Positions 18,518 through 27,600 of a DNA stretch of 46,090 bases are shown piece after piece. Position 1 is the first letter of the stretch, and each line of letters begins with the position of its first letter. This DNA comes from Tidjanibacter sp. (lineage in GTDB: Bacteria > Bacteroidota > Bacteroidia > Bacteroidales > Rikenellaceae): the NCBI GenBank assembly GCA_017648105.1, contig JAGCJH010000037.1, forward strand, positions 1-46,090, read 5' to 3'. Made by a program: the position numbers and the translations under genes. The notes below the pieces were generated by a model that saw only the letters and a list, made by a program, of their open reading frames with translations, did not search any database and was not told the origin of the DNA.

Positions 18518-18665
18518 GATGCTTTGGGGCGTTCTTTTGGAATGTACCTATTTATATATAATATAGGTTATGTCGAAAACAACTCTCAACTTACCATAAG
18601 CGAAACTTATGGTGGGATTGAAAAATATCATCGAGAGAAAGAGTATCAATTCCCGAAAATTGCAC

Positions 18666-18673
18666 TATATTTG
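18666..18673 (+). promoter_or_regulatory. Promoter -7 box of ferritin
   Basis: TATATTTG, 49 bases before the ATG at 18722. The upstream segment 18593-18616 has an imperfect palindrome CCATAAGCGAAACTTATGG that could bind a regulator. Confidence 0.55.
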
Positions 18674-18721
18674 TGATAAGAAAACCTCAGTAAAAGAATA
18701 AACCAATAAAACACGATAACT

Positions 18722-19252
18722 ATGAAAAAGAACATTAGCGACCGTCTTGTAGCGGCTATCAACGATCAGATCAATGCCGAGCTTTGGTCGGCATATCTCT
18801 ACCTCTCGATGTCTATGGATCAGGAGGCTAAGGGTAATAAAGGTTTTGCAAACTGGTTCTTCATTCAGTTCCAGGAGGAGCAGGATCACGCACGCATCTT
18901 TATGAATATGCTCAACTCTCGTGGTGCGGAGGTTAAACTCCAACCCATCGCAGAGGTGCAGACCGAGTGGGCAACCCCCCTCGCAGCGTGGGAGAAAACT
19001 TTGGAGCACGAGCAGGTTGTTACTGCTCGCATCAACGCCCTGATGGCTATTGCCAAAGAGGAGCGTGACTACGCATCGGAGAGCTTCCTCCAATGGTTTG
19101 TAGATGAGCAGATTGAGGAGGAGGAGAATGCTCGTGATATTATCGACATCTTGGAGAAGATTGGCGACAATAAGTACGGTCTTTACGAGTACGATAAGGA
19201 GTTGGGCGCACGAGTTTATAGCGTTCCCTCGCCCCTCGCAACCGCTGAGTAG
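18722..19252 (+). CDS. ftnA: Ferritin
   Basis: Iron-storage cage protein that oxidises Fe(II) and stores mineralised iron in the cytoplasm. The 176 residues form a four-helix bundle. The ferroxidase residues match FtnA numbering plus three: E20 (NDQINAELWS), E53 and H56 (QEEQDHARIF), E97 (LEHEQ) and Q130 (FVDEQIEEE). The non-haem bacterial ferritin call is firm; there is no sign of a bacterioferritin haem methionine. It is monocistronic with its own promoter box, and structured element copy F follows. A role in oxygen and iron stress is usual for anaerobes; regulation is not visible beyond the upstream palindrome. Confidence 0.95.
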   Translation: MKKNISDRLVAAINDQINAELWSAYLYLSMSMDQEAKGNKGFANWFFIQFQEEQDHARIFMNMLNSRGAEVKLQPIAEVQTEWATPLAAWEKTLEHEQVVTARINALMAIAKEERDYASESFLQWFVDEQIEEEENARDIIDILEKIGDNKYGLYEYDKELGARVYSVPSPLATAE

Positions 19253-19255
19253 TGA

Positions 19256-19350
19256 GCGTGCCTTGTGGGTGCTTTTGCACCAAAATTTAGAGAGCGAGTC
19301 CTCACCTACATTCAAGTAGGCTGCGGACTCGCTCCTGCTTTTGGCACAAA
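19256..19350 (+). repeat. Structured intergenic element, copy F (divergent)
   Basis: Starts four bases past the ferritin stop. Hairpin 1 GGTGC TTTT GCACC (19267-19281). Hairpin 2 lower stem GAGCGAGTCC/GGACTCGCTC, upper stem CCTAC/GTAGG, internal loop TCA/CTGC retained. A short outer pair GTGCC (19258-19262) and GGCAC (19343-19347) closes the element. Confidence 0.7.
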
Positions 19351-19390
19351 AATTCCACCACAACCCCCACTTGCTTCTGTTCTCCAAACA

Positions 19391-19421
19391 AAAAAGGACT
19401 TCATTTTTGAAGTCCTTTTCT
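19391..19421. terminator. Bidirectional terminator
   Basis: AAAAGGACTTCA/TGAAGTCCTTTT 12-bp stem (19392-19403 with 19408-19419) with A- and T-runs on both sides, between the convergent ferritin and DUF4015 genes. Confidence 0.85.
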
Positions 19422-19423
19422 TG

Positions 19424-21115
19424 TTATTTGTTCTTCCACTCCGAGTAGTAGTCTATTTGGAAGGCGCCGAGCTGTTGGCGATACTTCTCGATGTTGGAGG
19501 AGGAGAGCCAAGTGATGTAGCCACCCGTGAGTCCTGCGTCGTAGAGTCCTCGAATCTCCTTCTCGACATTCTCCGCATCGTAGGCGATACCATTGCGATC
19601 GACGTGGCGCATAACATTGTATGCCTGCACCCAAGTGCGCACAACTGCGGGGGTGGGGGTTATGTTCTGGCGACCCTGCACACGCTTGCCCCATTCGTAG
19701 AGGATGGCGTAGGGGTTGTTCCAGGGTTTCGACACGCCATAGTAGCCATCCGAGAAGTGGTCGGGGTAGGGCATACCGCTGATGACATCCACAACATTGC
19801 TGATTGCGGGCCAATACTGACCATAGGCGGTGGTGTAGCCGGGATTGGCACACTCGCCAAAGACATCCACCGACACATAGGCGCCCACCTTGTGAATTTC
19901 GTCGCAGGCGTACTGCACGAAGCGCTGGATTGCCTGCACCTTGCTTTCGCCATAGCGGTTGTGGTAATCCACGATGCTCTCCACTTTGGTCATACGGTCG
20001 GGGAAGCGCACATAGTCGAAGTTGATCTCGTTGAAGCCAAACTTAATCACAGCCTCCTTTGCGAGCGCCACATTGAACTCCCACACCTTGCGGTCGAAGC
20101 CGCTGGGCCAGTAGGCTTTGTTGTGCTTGAAGGGCTCGCCCGTAGCCTTCTCTGTGATTGCACTCTTGGGGTTGTCCCTAACAAAGAACGAGTCTTTGAA
20201 GCAGGTGATACGCCCCACAACATAGAAGCCCTCCTCGTGCAGACGAGTGACCACACGACGATAGAGAGCCTCCTTATCGCCCGCACGGTTGTAGTTGGTG
20301 GGCGAGTAGAGTTTCATTGCATCAGCCTTGAAGCCGGGGCACTCATTGTCCTTGATGTCAATCACGAAGGTGTTGATTTTGCTCTGTTTTGCAAAGGCGA
20401 TATACTCCTCGATATTTTGGAGCACATTGGTGCTTGTGTTCAGGTAGAGCGAGTAGCAGGCGTGGGGCATCTTGTTGTGCTCAAACGAAGGCTTTTCGTT
20501 GGGGTAGAAGTCGCAACCGATAGCTAAACCGCCACCAAAGGGGTTCTTCACAGCCTTGTGGATGGGGTCATACTGCTCCGCCTTGTAGCGCTTTGCAGCC
20601 TCCTCTTGGGAGAAAACGGTGTATTTACCATAGATATATCCCTCCACCTCGCCATAGCGGATGTGGTAGGTTGCCACCGAGCCATCGGCACGGAGCGAGT
20701 CGTAACCGAGCACTGTGAGCTCTGCCTCCTTGTTTGCAAAACCAGCAATGGTCGAACGCTCGGTGTCGGCAAGAATGGTTGCGGGTGTGCGCACCCAAAC
20801 GGTCGTCTCCTTCACAGCCTCACGGGGTGTGAGGGAGAGGGTGCTCTCGGGGGCGTAGAACTCTGCGCCGTCGAGCATTAACTTCAAGTAGCGTACCTCG
20901 CCCACCTTCTCGGTGCAGTTGGGGTAGGCAGTGACCTCACAACCACGCAAAAAGTCGCCCGCCTCTGAGAGAGTTTGACTCTCTGCATCAAGGGTGTAGA
21001 GAGTTGCGGTAGTGGTTGCGGATGCGAGATAGCGCACCTCTGTAACCTCTGGATTCTTACAAGCGTTGAGAATGATTGCGAGCGCTACGAGCACTCCATA
21101 ACGAAATATCTTCAT
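19424..21115 (-). CDS. Putative glycoside hydrolase lipoprotein (DUF4015-type)
   Basis: A 563-residue envelope lipoprotein. MKIFRYGVLVALAIILNACK carries a lipobox (LNAC, Cys19). The N-terminal region (about 25-190) holds two beta-rich, SH3-like stretches (LYTLDAESQTLSEAGDFL, YHIRYGEVEGYIYGKYTVF). From about residue 210 onward a TIM-barrel-like domain resembles the DUF4015 putative glycosyl hydrolase family. Its signatures are KINTFVIDIKDNECPGFKAD, VVGRITCFKDSFF, WEFNVALAKEAV and INFDYVRFPDR, with acidic residues (IDIKD, FDYVRFPD) at likely active-site strand ends. The substrate is unknown. Its promoter is an approximately 80-bp cassette shared with hemW. It is convergent with ferritin. Confidence 0.8.
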   Translation of the reverse strand: MKIFRYGVLVALAIILNACKNPEVTEVRYLASATTTATLYTLDAESQTLSEAGDFLRGCEVTAYPNCTEKVGEVRYLKLMLDGAEFYAPESTLSLTPREAVKETTVWVRTPATILADTERSTIAGFANKEAELTVLGYDSLRADGSVATYHIRYGEVEGYIYGKYTVFSQEEAAKRYKAEQYDPIHKAVKNPFGGGLAIGCDFYPNEKPSFEHNKMPHACYSLYLNTSTNVLQNIEEYIAFAKQSKINTFVIDIKDNECPGFKADAMKLYSPTNYNRAGDKEALYRRVVTRLHEEGFYVVGRITCFKDSFFVRDNPKSAITEKATGEPFKHNKAYWPSGFDRKVWEFNVALAKEAVIKFGFNEINFDYVRFPDRMTKVESIVDYHNRYGESKVQAIQRFVQYACDEIHKVGAYVSVDVFGECANPGYTTAYGQYWPAISNVVDVISGMPYPDHFSDGYYGVSKPWNNPYAILYEWGKRVQGRQNITPTPAVVRTWVQAYNVMRHVDRNGIAYDAENVEKEIRGLYDAGLTGGYITWLSSSNIEKYRQQLGAFQIDYYSEWKNK

Positions 21116-21154
21116 CTTTTTTCTTTTTTCTCTTTTGTGGGTCGTATGTTTCTG

Positions 21155-21237
21155 CTACAAAATTAGGGAAAAATTGAGAATTGAGAGTTGAGAGTTGAGA
21201 ATTATTTGCGACTTTTCGTAAAAAAGTCGCCTCAAAT
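21155..21237 (-). promoter_or_regulatory. Promoter cassette of the DUF4015 gene (repeat copy)
   Basis: On the minus strand: hairpin GCGACTTTT/AAAAGTCGC (21208-21230), then tandem CTCAA-type microrepeats (21176-21201), then the -7 box TAATTTTG (21158-21165). The same order with about 80% identity occurs on the plus strand at 23192-23275 before hemW. Confidence 0.65.
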
Positions 21238-21260
21238 TTGTAATGGGTGGTTCGGGAGGC

Positions 21261-21293
21261 AAAAAAAAGACGACCCACAAGGAGTCGTCTTTT
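21261..21293. terminator. Terminator of pckA
   Basis: AAAAGACGAC/GTCGTCTTTT perfect 10-bp stem (21265-21274 with 21284-21293), 9-base loop and A8 on the left, giving a U-tract on the minus strand 20 bases past the pckA stop. Confidence 0.85.
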
Positions 21294-21313
21294 CGTGTTG
21301 TCGTTACCGACTA

Positions 21314-22921
21314 TTATTTCTCCAACTTGGGACCAGCCTCTACGAGTGCCTTACCCTCTTCGTTGGTGGTGAACTTCGAGAAGTTCTTGATGAAGCGACC
21401 TGCCAAATCCTCTGCCTTAACAGTCCACTCAGCCTCAGTTGCGTAGGTGTCACGGGGATCCAAGATTGCGGGATCAACACCGGGAAGTGCGGTGGGCACG
21501 GTGAAGTTGAAGTAGGGAATCTGTTTGGTAGGAGCGTTGTCAATCGAGCCATCGAGGATAGCGTCGATGATACCACGAGTATCCTTAATCGAGATACGCT
21601 TGCCAGTACCGTTCCAACCAGTGTTCACGAGGTATGCGGTAGCGCCCGAAGCCTGCATTCGTTTTACAAGCTCCTCACCGTACTTGGTGGGGTGGAGCGA
21701 AAGGAATGCTGCACCGAAGCAAGCCGAGAAGGTGGGAGTGGGCTCAGTGATACCACGCTCAGTACCTGCGAGTTTAGCGGTAAAGCCCGAGAGGAAGTAG
21801 TATTTGGTCTGCTCGGGGGTCAAAACCGAAACGGGAGGCAATACACCGAATGCGTCAGCCGAGAGGAAGATAACTTTCTTCGCTGCGGGAGCTTTTGAAA
21901 CGGGTTTAACGATGTTGTTGATGTGGTAGATGGGGTAGGAAACACGAGTGTTCTCGGTTACGCTCTTATCTGCGAAGTCGCAGTGACCCTCTGCATCAAC
22001 GGTAACATTCTCCAAGAGAGCGTCACGACGGATAGCGTTCCAGATGTCGGGCTCGCTCTCCTTGTCGAGGTTGATAACTTTTGCATAGCAACCGCCCTCG
22101 AAGTTGAATACGCCCTCGTCGTCCCAACCGTGCTCGTCGTCACCGATAAGCTGGCGTTTGGGATCGGTCGAAAGGGTGGTCTTACCAGTACCCGAAAGAC
22201 CGAAGAAGATTGCGGTCTCGCCCTTCTCGTTGGTGTTTGCCGAGCAGTACATCGAAGCGATACCTTTCAGGGGGAGGAGGTAGTTCATATAGGAGAACAT
22301 ACCCTTCTTCATCTCACCACCATACCAAGTGTTGATGATAACCTGAACTTTCTCAGTAAGGTTGAACACAACTGCGGTCTCGCTGTTCAAGCCGAGCTCT
22401 TTGTAGTTCTCAACTTTTGCTTTTGAAGCGTTGAGCACAACGAAATCGGGCTCACCGTAGTTTGCGAGCTCCTCCTCGGTGGGGCGGATGAACATATTTT
22501 TCACGAAGTGAGCCTGCCAAGCAACCTCCATAATGAAACGGATTTTCAGGCGGGTATTCTCGTTAGCACCGCAGAAGGTATCCATAACATAGAGTTTCTT
22601 GTTGGAGAGCTGATCGGTAGCGATCTTTTTGAGCTCTTTCCAAGCCTCGGGAGTTACAGGTTTGTTGTCGTTTTTGTACTCCTCGCTGGTCCACCATACG
22701 GTATTCTCGCTGGTCTCATCTTTTACGAAGAATTTGTCTTTGGGCGAACGACCGGTGTAGATACCAGTCATCACATTTACTGCGCCAGTTTCGGTGAGCT
22801 GACCTTTCTCGAAGCCAGTGAGCTCGGGGTTGGTCTCGTCAGCGAAAAGCTGCTCGTAGGAGGGGTTGTAGATAACCTCGGCACCCTCAATGCCGTACTT
22901 TTTGAGATCCAAAGTAGCCAT
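21314..22921 (-). CDS. pckA: Phosphoenolpyruvate carboxykinase (ATP)
   Basis: Interconverts oxaloacetate and PEP with ATP/ADP and CO2. In Bacteroidales it usually fixes CO2 onto PEP to feed the fumarate/succinate branch. At 535 residues it matches the family. Visible motifs are [10 protein letters not shown] (about 55-64), the kinase P-loop [16 protein letters not shown] (241-256, K247), the metal-binding [19 protein letters not shown] (about 259-277) and [10 protein letters not shown]. The ATP-type P-loop and length exclude the GTP-type enzyme. A -7 box lies 64 bases upstream of the ATG, giving a leader of roughly 55 bases. The gene sits between two inverted copies of a promoter cassette that drive the outward neighbours. 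Confidence 0.97.
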   Translation of the reverse strand: MATLDLKKYGIEGAEVIYNPSYEQLFADETNPELTGFEKGQLTETGAVNVMTGIYTGRSPKDKFFVKDETSENTVWWTSEEYKNDNKPVTPEAWKELKKIATDQLSNKKLYVMDTFCGANENTRLKIRFIMEVAWQAHFVKNMFIRPTEEELANYGEPDFVVLNASKAKVENYKELGLNSETAVVFNLTEKVQVIINTWYGGEMKKGMFSYMNYLLPLKGIASMYCSANTNEKGETAIFFGLSGTGKTTLSTDPKRQLIGDDEHGWDDEGVFNFEGGCYAKVINLDKESEPDIWNAIRRDALLENVTVDAEGHCDFADKSVTENTRVSYPIYHINNIVKPVSKAPAAKKVIFLSADAFGVLPPVSVLTPEQTKYYFLSGFTAKLAGTERGITEPTPTFSACFGAAFLSLHPTKYGEELVKRMQASGATAYLVNTGWNGTGKRISIKDTRGIIDAILDGSIDNAPTKQIPYFNFTVPTALPGVDPAILDPRDTYATEAEWTVKAEDLAGRFIKNFSKFTTNEEGKALVEAGPKLEK

Positions 22922-22984
22922 AAAATACTGCTTTTGTTTTTGTTGTTTATGTGTGTGTTAATTCCAATTCTATATTTTCGCCCG

Positions 22985-22992
22985 CAAAGGTA
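22985..22992 (-). promoter_or_regulatory. Promoter -7 box of pckA
   Basis: TACCTTTG followed by CGGG on the minus strand. No clear TTTG at -33. Confidence 0.6.
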
Positions 22993-23040
22993 GTACCTTT
23001 ATTCTAATAATGTGTAAAATTTACATTAAATTTTCTTTTC

Positions 23041-23160
23041 TAAGAGCGTCTTACGGGCGATTTTAGTGCTGTGTTTTTGATTTTTACTCCTCATTTCCTC
23101 CGAATAAACTGCGGAGCAAAATCAAAACCAAGACCTGAACTCGCCTTGCAACCTGCCCCG
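23041..23160 (+). repeat. Structured intergenic element, copy E (degenerate)
   Basis: Main hairpin arms TTTTGATTTTTACTCC (near 23076) and GGAGCAAAATCAAAA (near 23113) stay complementary apart from one offset. The conserved TCATTT and AAACTGC loop sides are present. The outer pair GGCGA/TCGCC (near 23056 and 23141) is short. Unlike the other copies it does not follow a plus-strand stop codon. Confidence 0.65.
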
Positions 23161-23191
23161 AAGGGTCGTATCAACCATCAACCGACTTATA

Positions 23192-23275
23192 ATTTTGAGT
23201 AACTTTTTTTGCGAAAAGGTGCAAATAATTCTCAATTTTCAACTCTCAATTCTCAAATTTTTCCCTACTTTTGTG
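23192..23275 (+). promoter_or_regulatory. Promoter cassette of hemW; mRNA possibly leaderless
   Basis: CTTTTTTTGCGAAAAGG hairpin-like module, CTCAA microrepeats (23231-23257), -7 box TACTTTTG (23266-23273). The ATG is only four bases past the box, at or next to the expected transcription start. It is a second copy of the cassette at 21155-21237. Confidence 0.65.
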
Positions 23276-23277
23276 TT

Positions 23278-24387
23278 ATGTCAAAGGCGTCATCACTCTA
23301 CATACACATACCCTTCTGCAAGAAGCTCTGTGGCTATTGTGACTTCTTCAAGTCCATCTCCCTTGCAAAGCTCCCCGAGGTGCTCGTTCGTACTGCCGAG
23401 GAGATGCGTGAGAGAGCCCCTATGCTTGCAGGTACGGTGTTGAAAACCATCTACTTCGGTGGTGGTACGCCAACGGTATGTTCCCCCGAGGAGTTGGGGT
23501 CACTCATTGCTCTTGCGGGCGAGATTTTTGGCACCTCCGAGGTGGAGGAGATAACCGTTGAGGCAAATCCCGACGACCTTACAGAGGAGTACCTTGTGGG
23601 ACTGCGTAGGGTGGGGGTCAATCGCCTGAGTGTTGGTATTCAGTCGTTCCGTGATGAGGATCTTGTGATGATGAATCGTCGCCATACTGCCGAGGAGGCT
23701 GTGGCTGCTATTGAGAGGGCTCGCAAGGCGGGCTTCGACAATATCTCTATCGACCTGATTTATGGTCTGCCGACCGCCACTTTGGAGGATTGGAGGGCTA
23801 ATGTGCGCCGTGCGATAGCGCTCGGCGTGGAGCACATCTCCGCCTACCACTTAACCATCGAGGAGAATACAATTTTTGGCAAAAAAGGTGTGACGACAGC
23901 CCCCGAAGAACTCTCCGATGAGGAGTTTGCGGTGCTCTGTGAGGAGCTCCGAGGGGCGGGCTACCAGCACTATGAAATCTCCAATTTTGCCCTTCCAAAC
24001 AGGCGCTCAAAACATAACTCTGCCTACTGGAAATCGACCCCCTATTTGGGGCTCGGAGCAGGTGCCCATTCCTTCGATGGAGCCTACACCCGAAGTTGGA
24101 ATTTACCCTCCATTGCAAAGTACCTCGAAGGGGCTCCTGCGGAGTGCGAAACGCTTTCATTGCAAGAGCGTTACGAGGAGGTTGTGATGGTGTCGTTGAG
24201 GACTGTTGAGGGCGTCGATTTGAGGCTCTTGGAGGAGTGGTTTGGCGTTGCAAAAAGGGTAGAATTTGAGCGTATTGCCGAGTCTTTTTTGGGGTGTGGT
24301 GTGCTGCGAAAAATGGGCGATTTTGTCGCCTTTTCGGAGGAACATTGGCTCATCTCCGATAGTGTCATTGCCGAGTTCTTCGGATAG
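23278..24387 (+). CDS. hemW: HemW-like radical SAM haem chaperone
   Basis: Radical-SAM protein of the oxygen-independent coproporphyrinogen oxidase-like group; HemW binds haem and inserts it into respiratory cytochromes. I start it at ATG 23278 (MSKASSLYIHIPFCKKLCGY), where the family begins, giving 369 residues. The cluster cysteines are C14, C18 and C21 (CKKLCGYC). FGGGTPTVCSPEELG and the DLIYGLPTATLEDW segment follow, then the C-terminal HemN-like domain. HemW lacks the longer N-terminal extension of true HemN, as here. A cytochrome b complex (sdhC) elsewhere in the window would be a plausible haem client. The predicted mRNA may start at the ATG itself. Confidence 0.9.
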   Translation: MSKASSLYIHIPFCKKLCGYCDFFKSISLAKLPEVLVRTAEEMRERAPMLAGTVLKTIYFGGGTPTVCSPEELGSLIALAGEIFGTSEVEEITVEANPDDLTEEYLVGLRRVGVNRLSVGIQSFRDEDLVMMNRRHTAEEAVAAIERARKAGFDNISIDLIYGLPTATLEDWRANVRRAIALGVEHISAYHLTIEENTIFGKKGVTTAPEELSDEEFAVLCEELRGAGYQHYEISNFALPNRRSKHNSAYWKSTPYLGLGAGAHSFDGAYTRSWNLPSIAKYLEGAPAECETLSLQERYEEVVMVSLRTVEGVDLRLLEEWFGVAKRVEFERIAESFLGCGVLRKMGDFVAFSEEHWLISDSVIAEFFG

Positions 24388-24696
24388 CCTGCGGGGTGCT
24401 ACCACTCGCCCCCTAAAAACTGCCATTCATCCTTCAAAATTGCAATTATTAAAAAAATTTAATAATTCTCTAAATAATATATTGGTAAGTTTGTAAAAAA
24501 GTATTACATTTGTGCGTTATTTTGGCATTTTGTGCCAAGATGGCGCAGAGAAAAAGAAATAATAAACTTATCAAAACACAAAAAATATCAAAATCTTGGT
24601 TGGGCAGTTGTCCCGCTGATGCGGATAAGAGCTTAGGTTAAAACAGGTTAGGTGGCTCGGCGTTACGGACAATGTTCGACAATCAAACAAACAATT
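24388..24696 (+). other. Intergenic region and long leader of the glycogen locus
   Basis: 309 bases. After hemW there is no obvious terminator. A promoter lies at 24482-24512, followed by a leader of about 180 bases with hairpins TTGGCA/TGCCAA (24522-24538), GGG/CCC around 24602-24614 and CCGC/GCGG (24613-24624). I do not recognise a known riboswitch. Confidence 0.5.
24482..24512 (+). promoter_or_regulatory. Promoter of the glycogen locus
   Basis: TTG (24482-24484), 20-base spacer, -7 box TACATTTG (24505-24512). Confidence 0.7.
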
Positions 24697-27600
24697 ATGA
24701 AAAACGAAACAGTACAGAAACCAGATTTCTTATTTGAGGTTAGTTGGGAGGTCTGCAACAAGGTGGGCGGTATTCACACCGTTTTGTCCACCAAAGCGGC
24801 AACTATCGCTCGTGAGTTGGGCGATAAGTATATCCTCATCGGTCCCGACATCAACCGTGAGGGTGCAAATCCCGAATTTATCGAGGATTCCAATATGCTC
24901 CGTGAGTGGAAGCAGATGCTCTACTCGCAGGGTTATCGTGTAAAGATTGGTCGTTGGAATGTGGAGGGCGAGCCCGTGGCTATTCTCGTGGATTTCTCGT
25001 CGCTCATCAGCAAGAAAGACGACATCTTGAAGTTCCTTTGGGAGAACTATCAGGTAGATAGCATCAGTGGTCAGTGGGACTACATCGAGCCCGTAATCTT
25101 CGGCTATGCAGCAGGTAAGGTTATTGAGAGCTATGTGAGCAACTTCTGCTCCTCGACCGACCGCACCGTTGCACACTTCCACGAGTGGATGACTGTGAGT
25201 GGTGGTCTTTACCTCCGTTCCTCGTCGCCCTATGTGGCTACTGTCTTCACTTCGCACGCAACCGTTATGGGTCGCTGCATCGCAAGCAATGGTCTTCCCC
25301 TTTACAGCGGTCTGGGCTCGTTCAATGCAGACGACTATGCACGCCAGTTCAATGTTGTGGCTAAACACTCGCTCGAAAAAGTTGCAGCTCGCAATCACGA
25401 CGCATTCTGCTCGGTGAGCCGCATCTCGGCAAAGGAGTGCAAATATCTTCTCGGCACCGAGGTTGATGTTGTTACCCCTAATGGTATCAACGACATCTTT
25501 ATGTGGAACAGCGAGGAGGCTGCAAGCCGTCGTAAGGAGGCTCGCAAGGCTGTGATTTCGGTAGCAGAGGCTTGCTACGGCAAGAAGTTTGCAAAGGATC
25601 CCCTGGTTGTTGGTACCGCAGGTCGCTATGAGTTCAAGAACAAGGGTATTGATGTGTTTATTGAGGCGCTCAAACAGCTTGCAGTGCGTTTGCCCGAGGG
25701 TCGTGAGGTGTTGGCTTTGATCTCCGTACCCGCAGCTAACGAGGGTCCCCGTCGTGACTTGATGGCAAACCTCGCAAACAAGAAGAACGCAATCGATCCC
25801 GAGCAGCCCCGCTTCACTACACACTATCTCACCAACCAAGAGAACGACCCCATCGTGAAGAGTATCTCGGGTAGCGTGCTTGATAGTGCAGACTCGAAGG
25901 TTAAGGTGCTCTTCGTTCCCACCTACTTGCAGGGTACCGATGGCATCTTGTCGCAGAACTACTATGAGTGCTTGACTGGTATGGACTTGACCGTCTTTGC
26001 GTCCTACTATGAGCCTTGGGGTTACACTCCCCTCGAAAGTGTTGCTTTCTCGATTCCTACCATCACCACCTCACTTGCAGGTTTCGGTAAATGGGTGGAT
26101 GACCTCGTAGGTGGTCACAAGGGTGTTTCGGTTATCACTCGTAACGACTCCAACGACGCCTTCGTTGCAGACTCCATCGCAGAGACCATTGAGCGCTTCG
26201 TTGCAATGGGTAAGAAGGAGTATGAGGAGGCTCGCAAGTCGGCATACGAGATTTCCCGCACCGCACTCTGGGAGAAATTTGTAGATAACTACGCTGAGGC
26301 TTATGGCGTAGCACTCGATAGGGTAATTACCCGCACCAACAAAGTTGTATATGATGGTGGCAATGCGACCGAGCAGGTGAACTTCGTTCGCCAGCAGCTC
26401 GTAAGCAGCCAGCCCTCGTGGAGCCGCCTGATGGTTGAGAAGAGCCTTCCCGAGAGCCTCCGTGCGCTCGAAATCCTCTCGAAGAACCTCTGGTGGAGCT
26501 GGACTCTTGGCGCACACGAGCTCTTTGAGTCTATCGACCCCGAGTTGTGGGCAGCTACCTCCAAGAACCCCATCGCACTTCTCGACCGCTTGACATATTC
26601 GAGGGTTAAGGAGTTGGAGCAGGATAAGAAATTCCTCGCTAAGCTCAAAGATGTATATGCTCAGTATTGCGCATATATGGCGAAGAAGGCTGATGCAAAG
26701 GGTCCCAAGATTGCATATTTCAGTATGGAGTATGGCTTGCACTCGTCGCTCAAAATCTACTCGGGTGGTCTTGGCATCCTTGCGGGCGACTACATCAAGG
26801 AGGCTTCCGATAAGAATGTGCCTATGGCAGCAGTAGGTTTGCTCTATCGCTATGGCTACTTCACACAGAAACTCTCCGCACAGGGTGCTCAGGAGGCTGC
26901 ATACGAGGCGCAGAACTTCCAGAAACTCCCCATTTCGCCTGCTCGTGATGAGATGGGCAACTGGTGCTCGATTCAGGTGGCACTTCCTGGTCGTACCGTG
27001 ACTGCTCGCATCTGGAAATGCGAGGTTGGTCGCACCGACCTCTACCTCTTGGATACCGACCACGAGCTCAACATTGAGGAGGATAGGAGCATCACCCACC
27101 ACCTCTATGGCGGTGATTTGGAGAATCGTCTGAAACAGGAGCTCTTGCTTGGCGTTGGTGGTATCCGTGCTTTGAACGCACTCGGCATCAAGTCCGACAT
27201 CTACCACTGCAATGAGGGTCACGCTGCGTTCATCGGTTTGGAGCGTATCCACAACTGCGTGAAGGGTAAGAACCTCTCGTTCAGTGAGGCTTTGGAGGTT
27301 GTACGCTCGTCGTCGCTCTACACCACCCACACTCCCGTGCCCGCAGGTCACGATGCATTCCCCGAGCAGATGATTCGTCAGTATATGAGCCACTACCCCG
27401 AGCGCTTGGGTATCACTTGGGAGCAGTTCATCAACCTCGGTAAGACTCGTCCCAACGACCCCACCGAGAAGTTCTCGATGAGCTTCCTTGCTTGCAACCT
27501 CTCGCAGGAGGTTCATGGCGTGAGCTGGTTGCACGGTGAGGTGAGCAAGGAGATTCTTGGCGATATGTGGCCCGGCTACTTCAAGGATGAGTTGCACATT

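Larger units (their letters stand above)
22922..23277. other. Divergent pckA-hemW intergenic region
   Basis: 356 bases without a gene. From left to right: the pckA leader and -7 box (22985-22992), an AT-rich stretch, structured element copy E (23041-23160), CAACC-rich sequence, then the hemW promoter cassette. No convincing small coding frame was found. Confidence 0.7.

Noticed and set aside
24597-24640. Known sugar or metabolite riboswitch in the glycogen leader
   Set aside because: No signature of TPP, glycine, cobalamin, SAM or ZTP classes could be matched by eye; only generic hairpins are visible.
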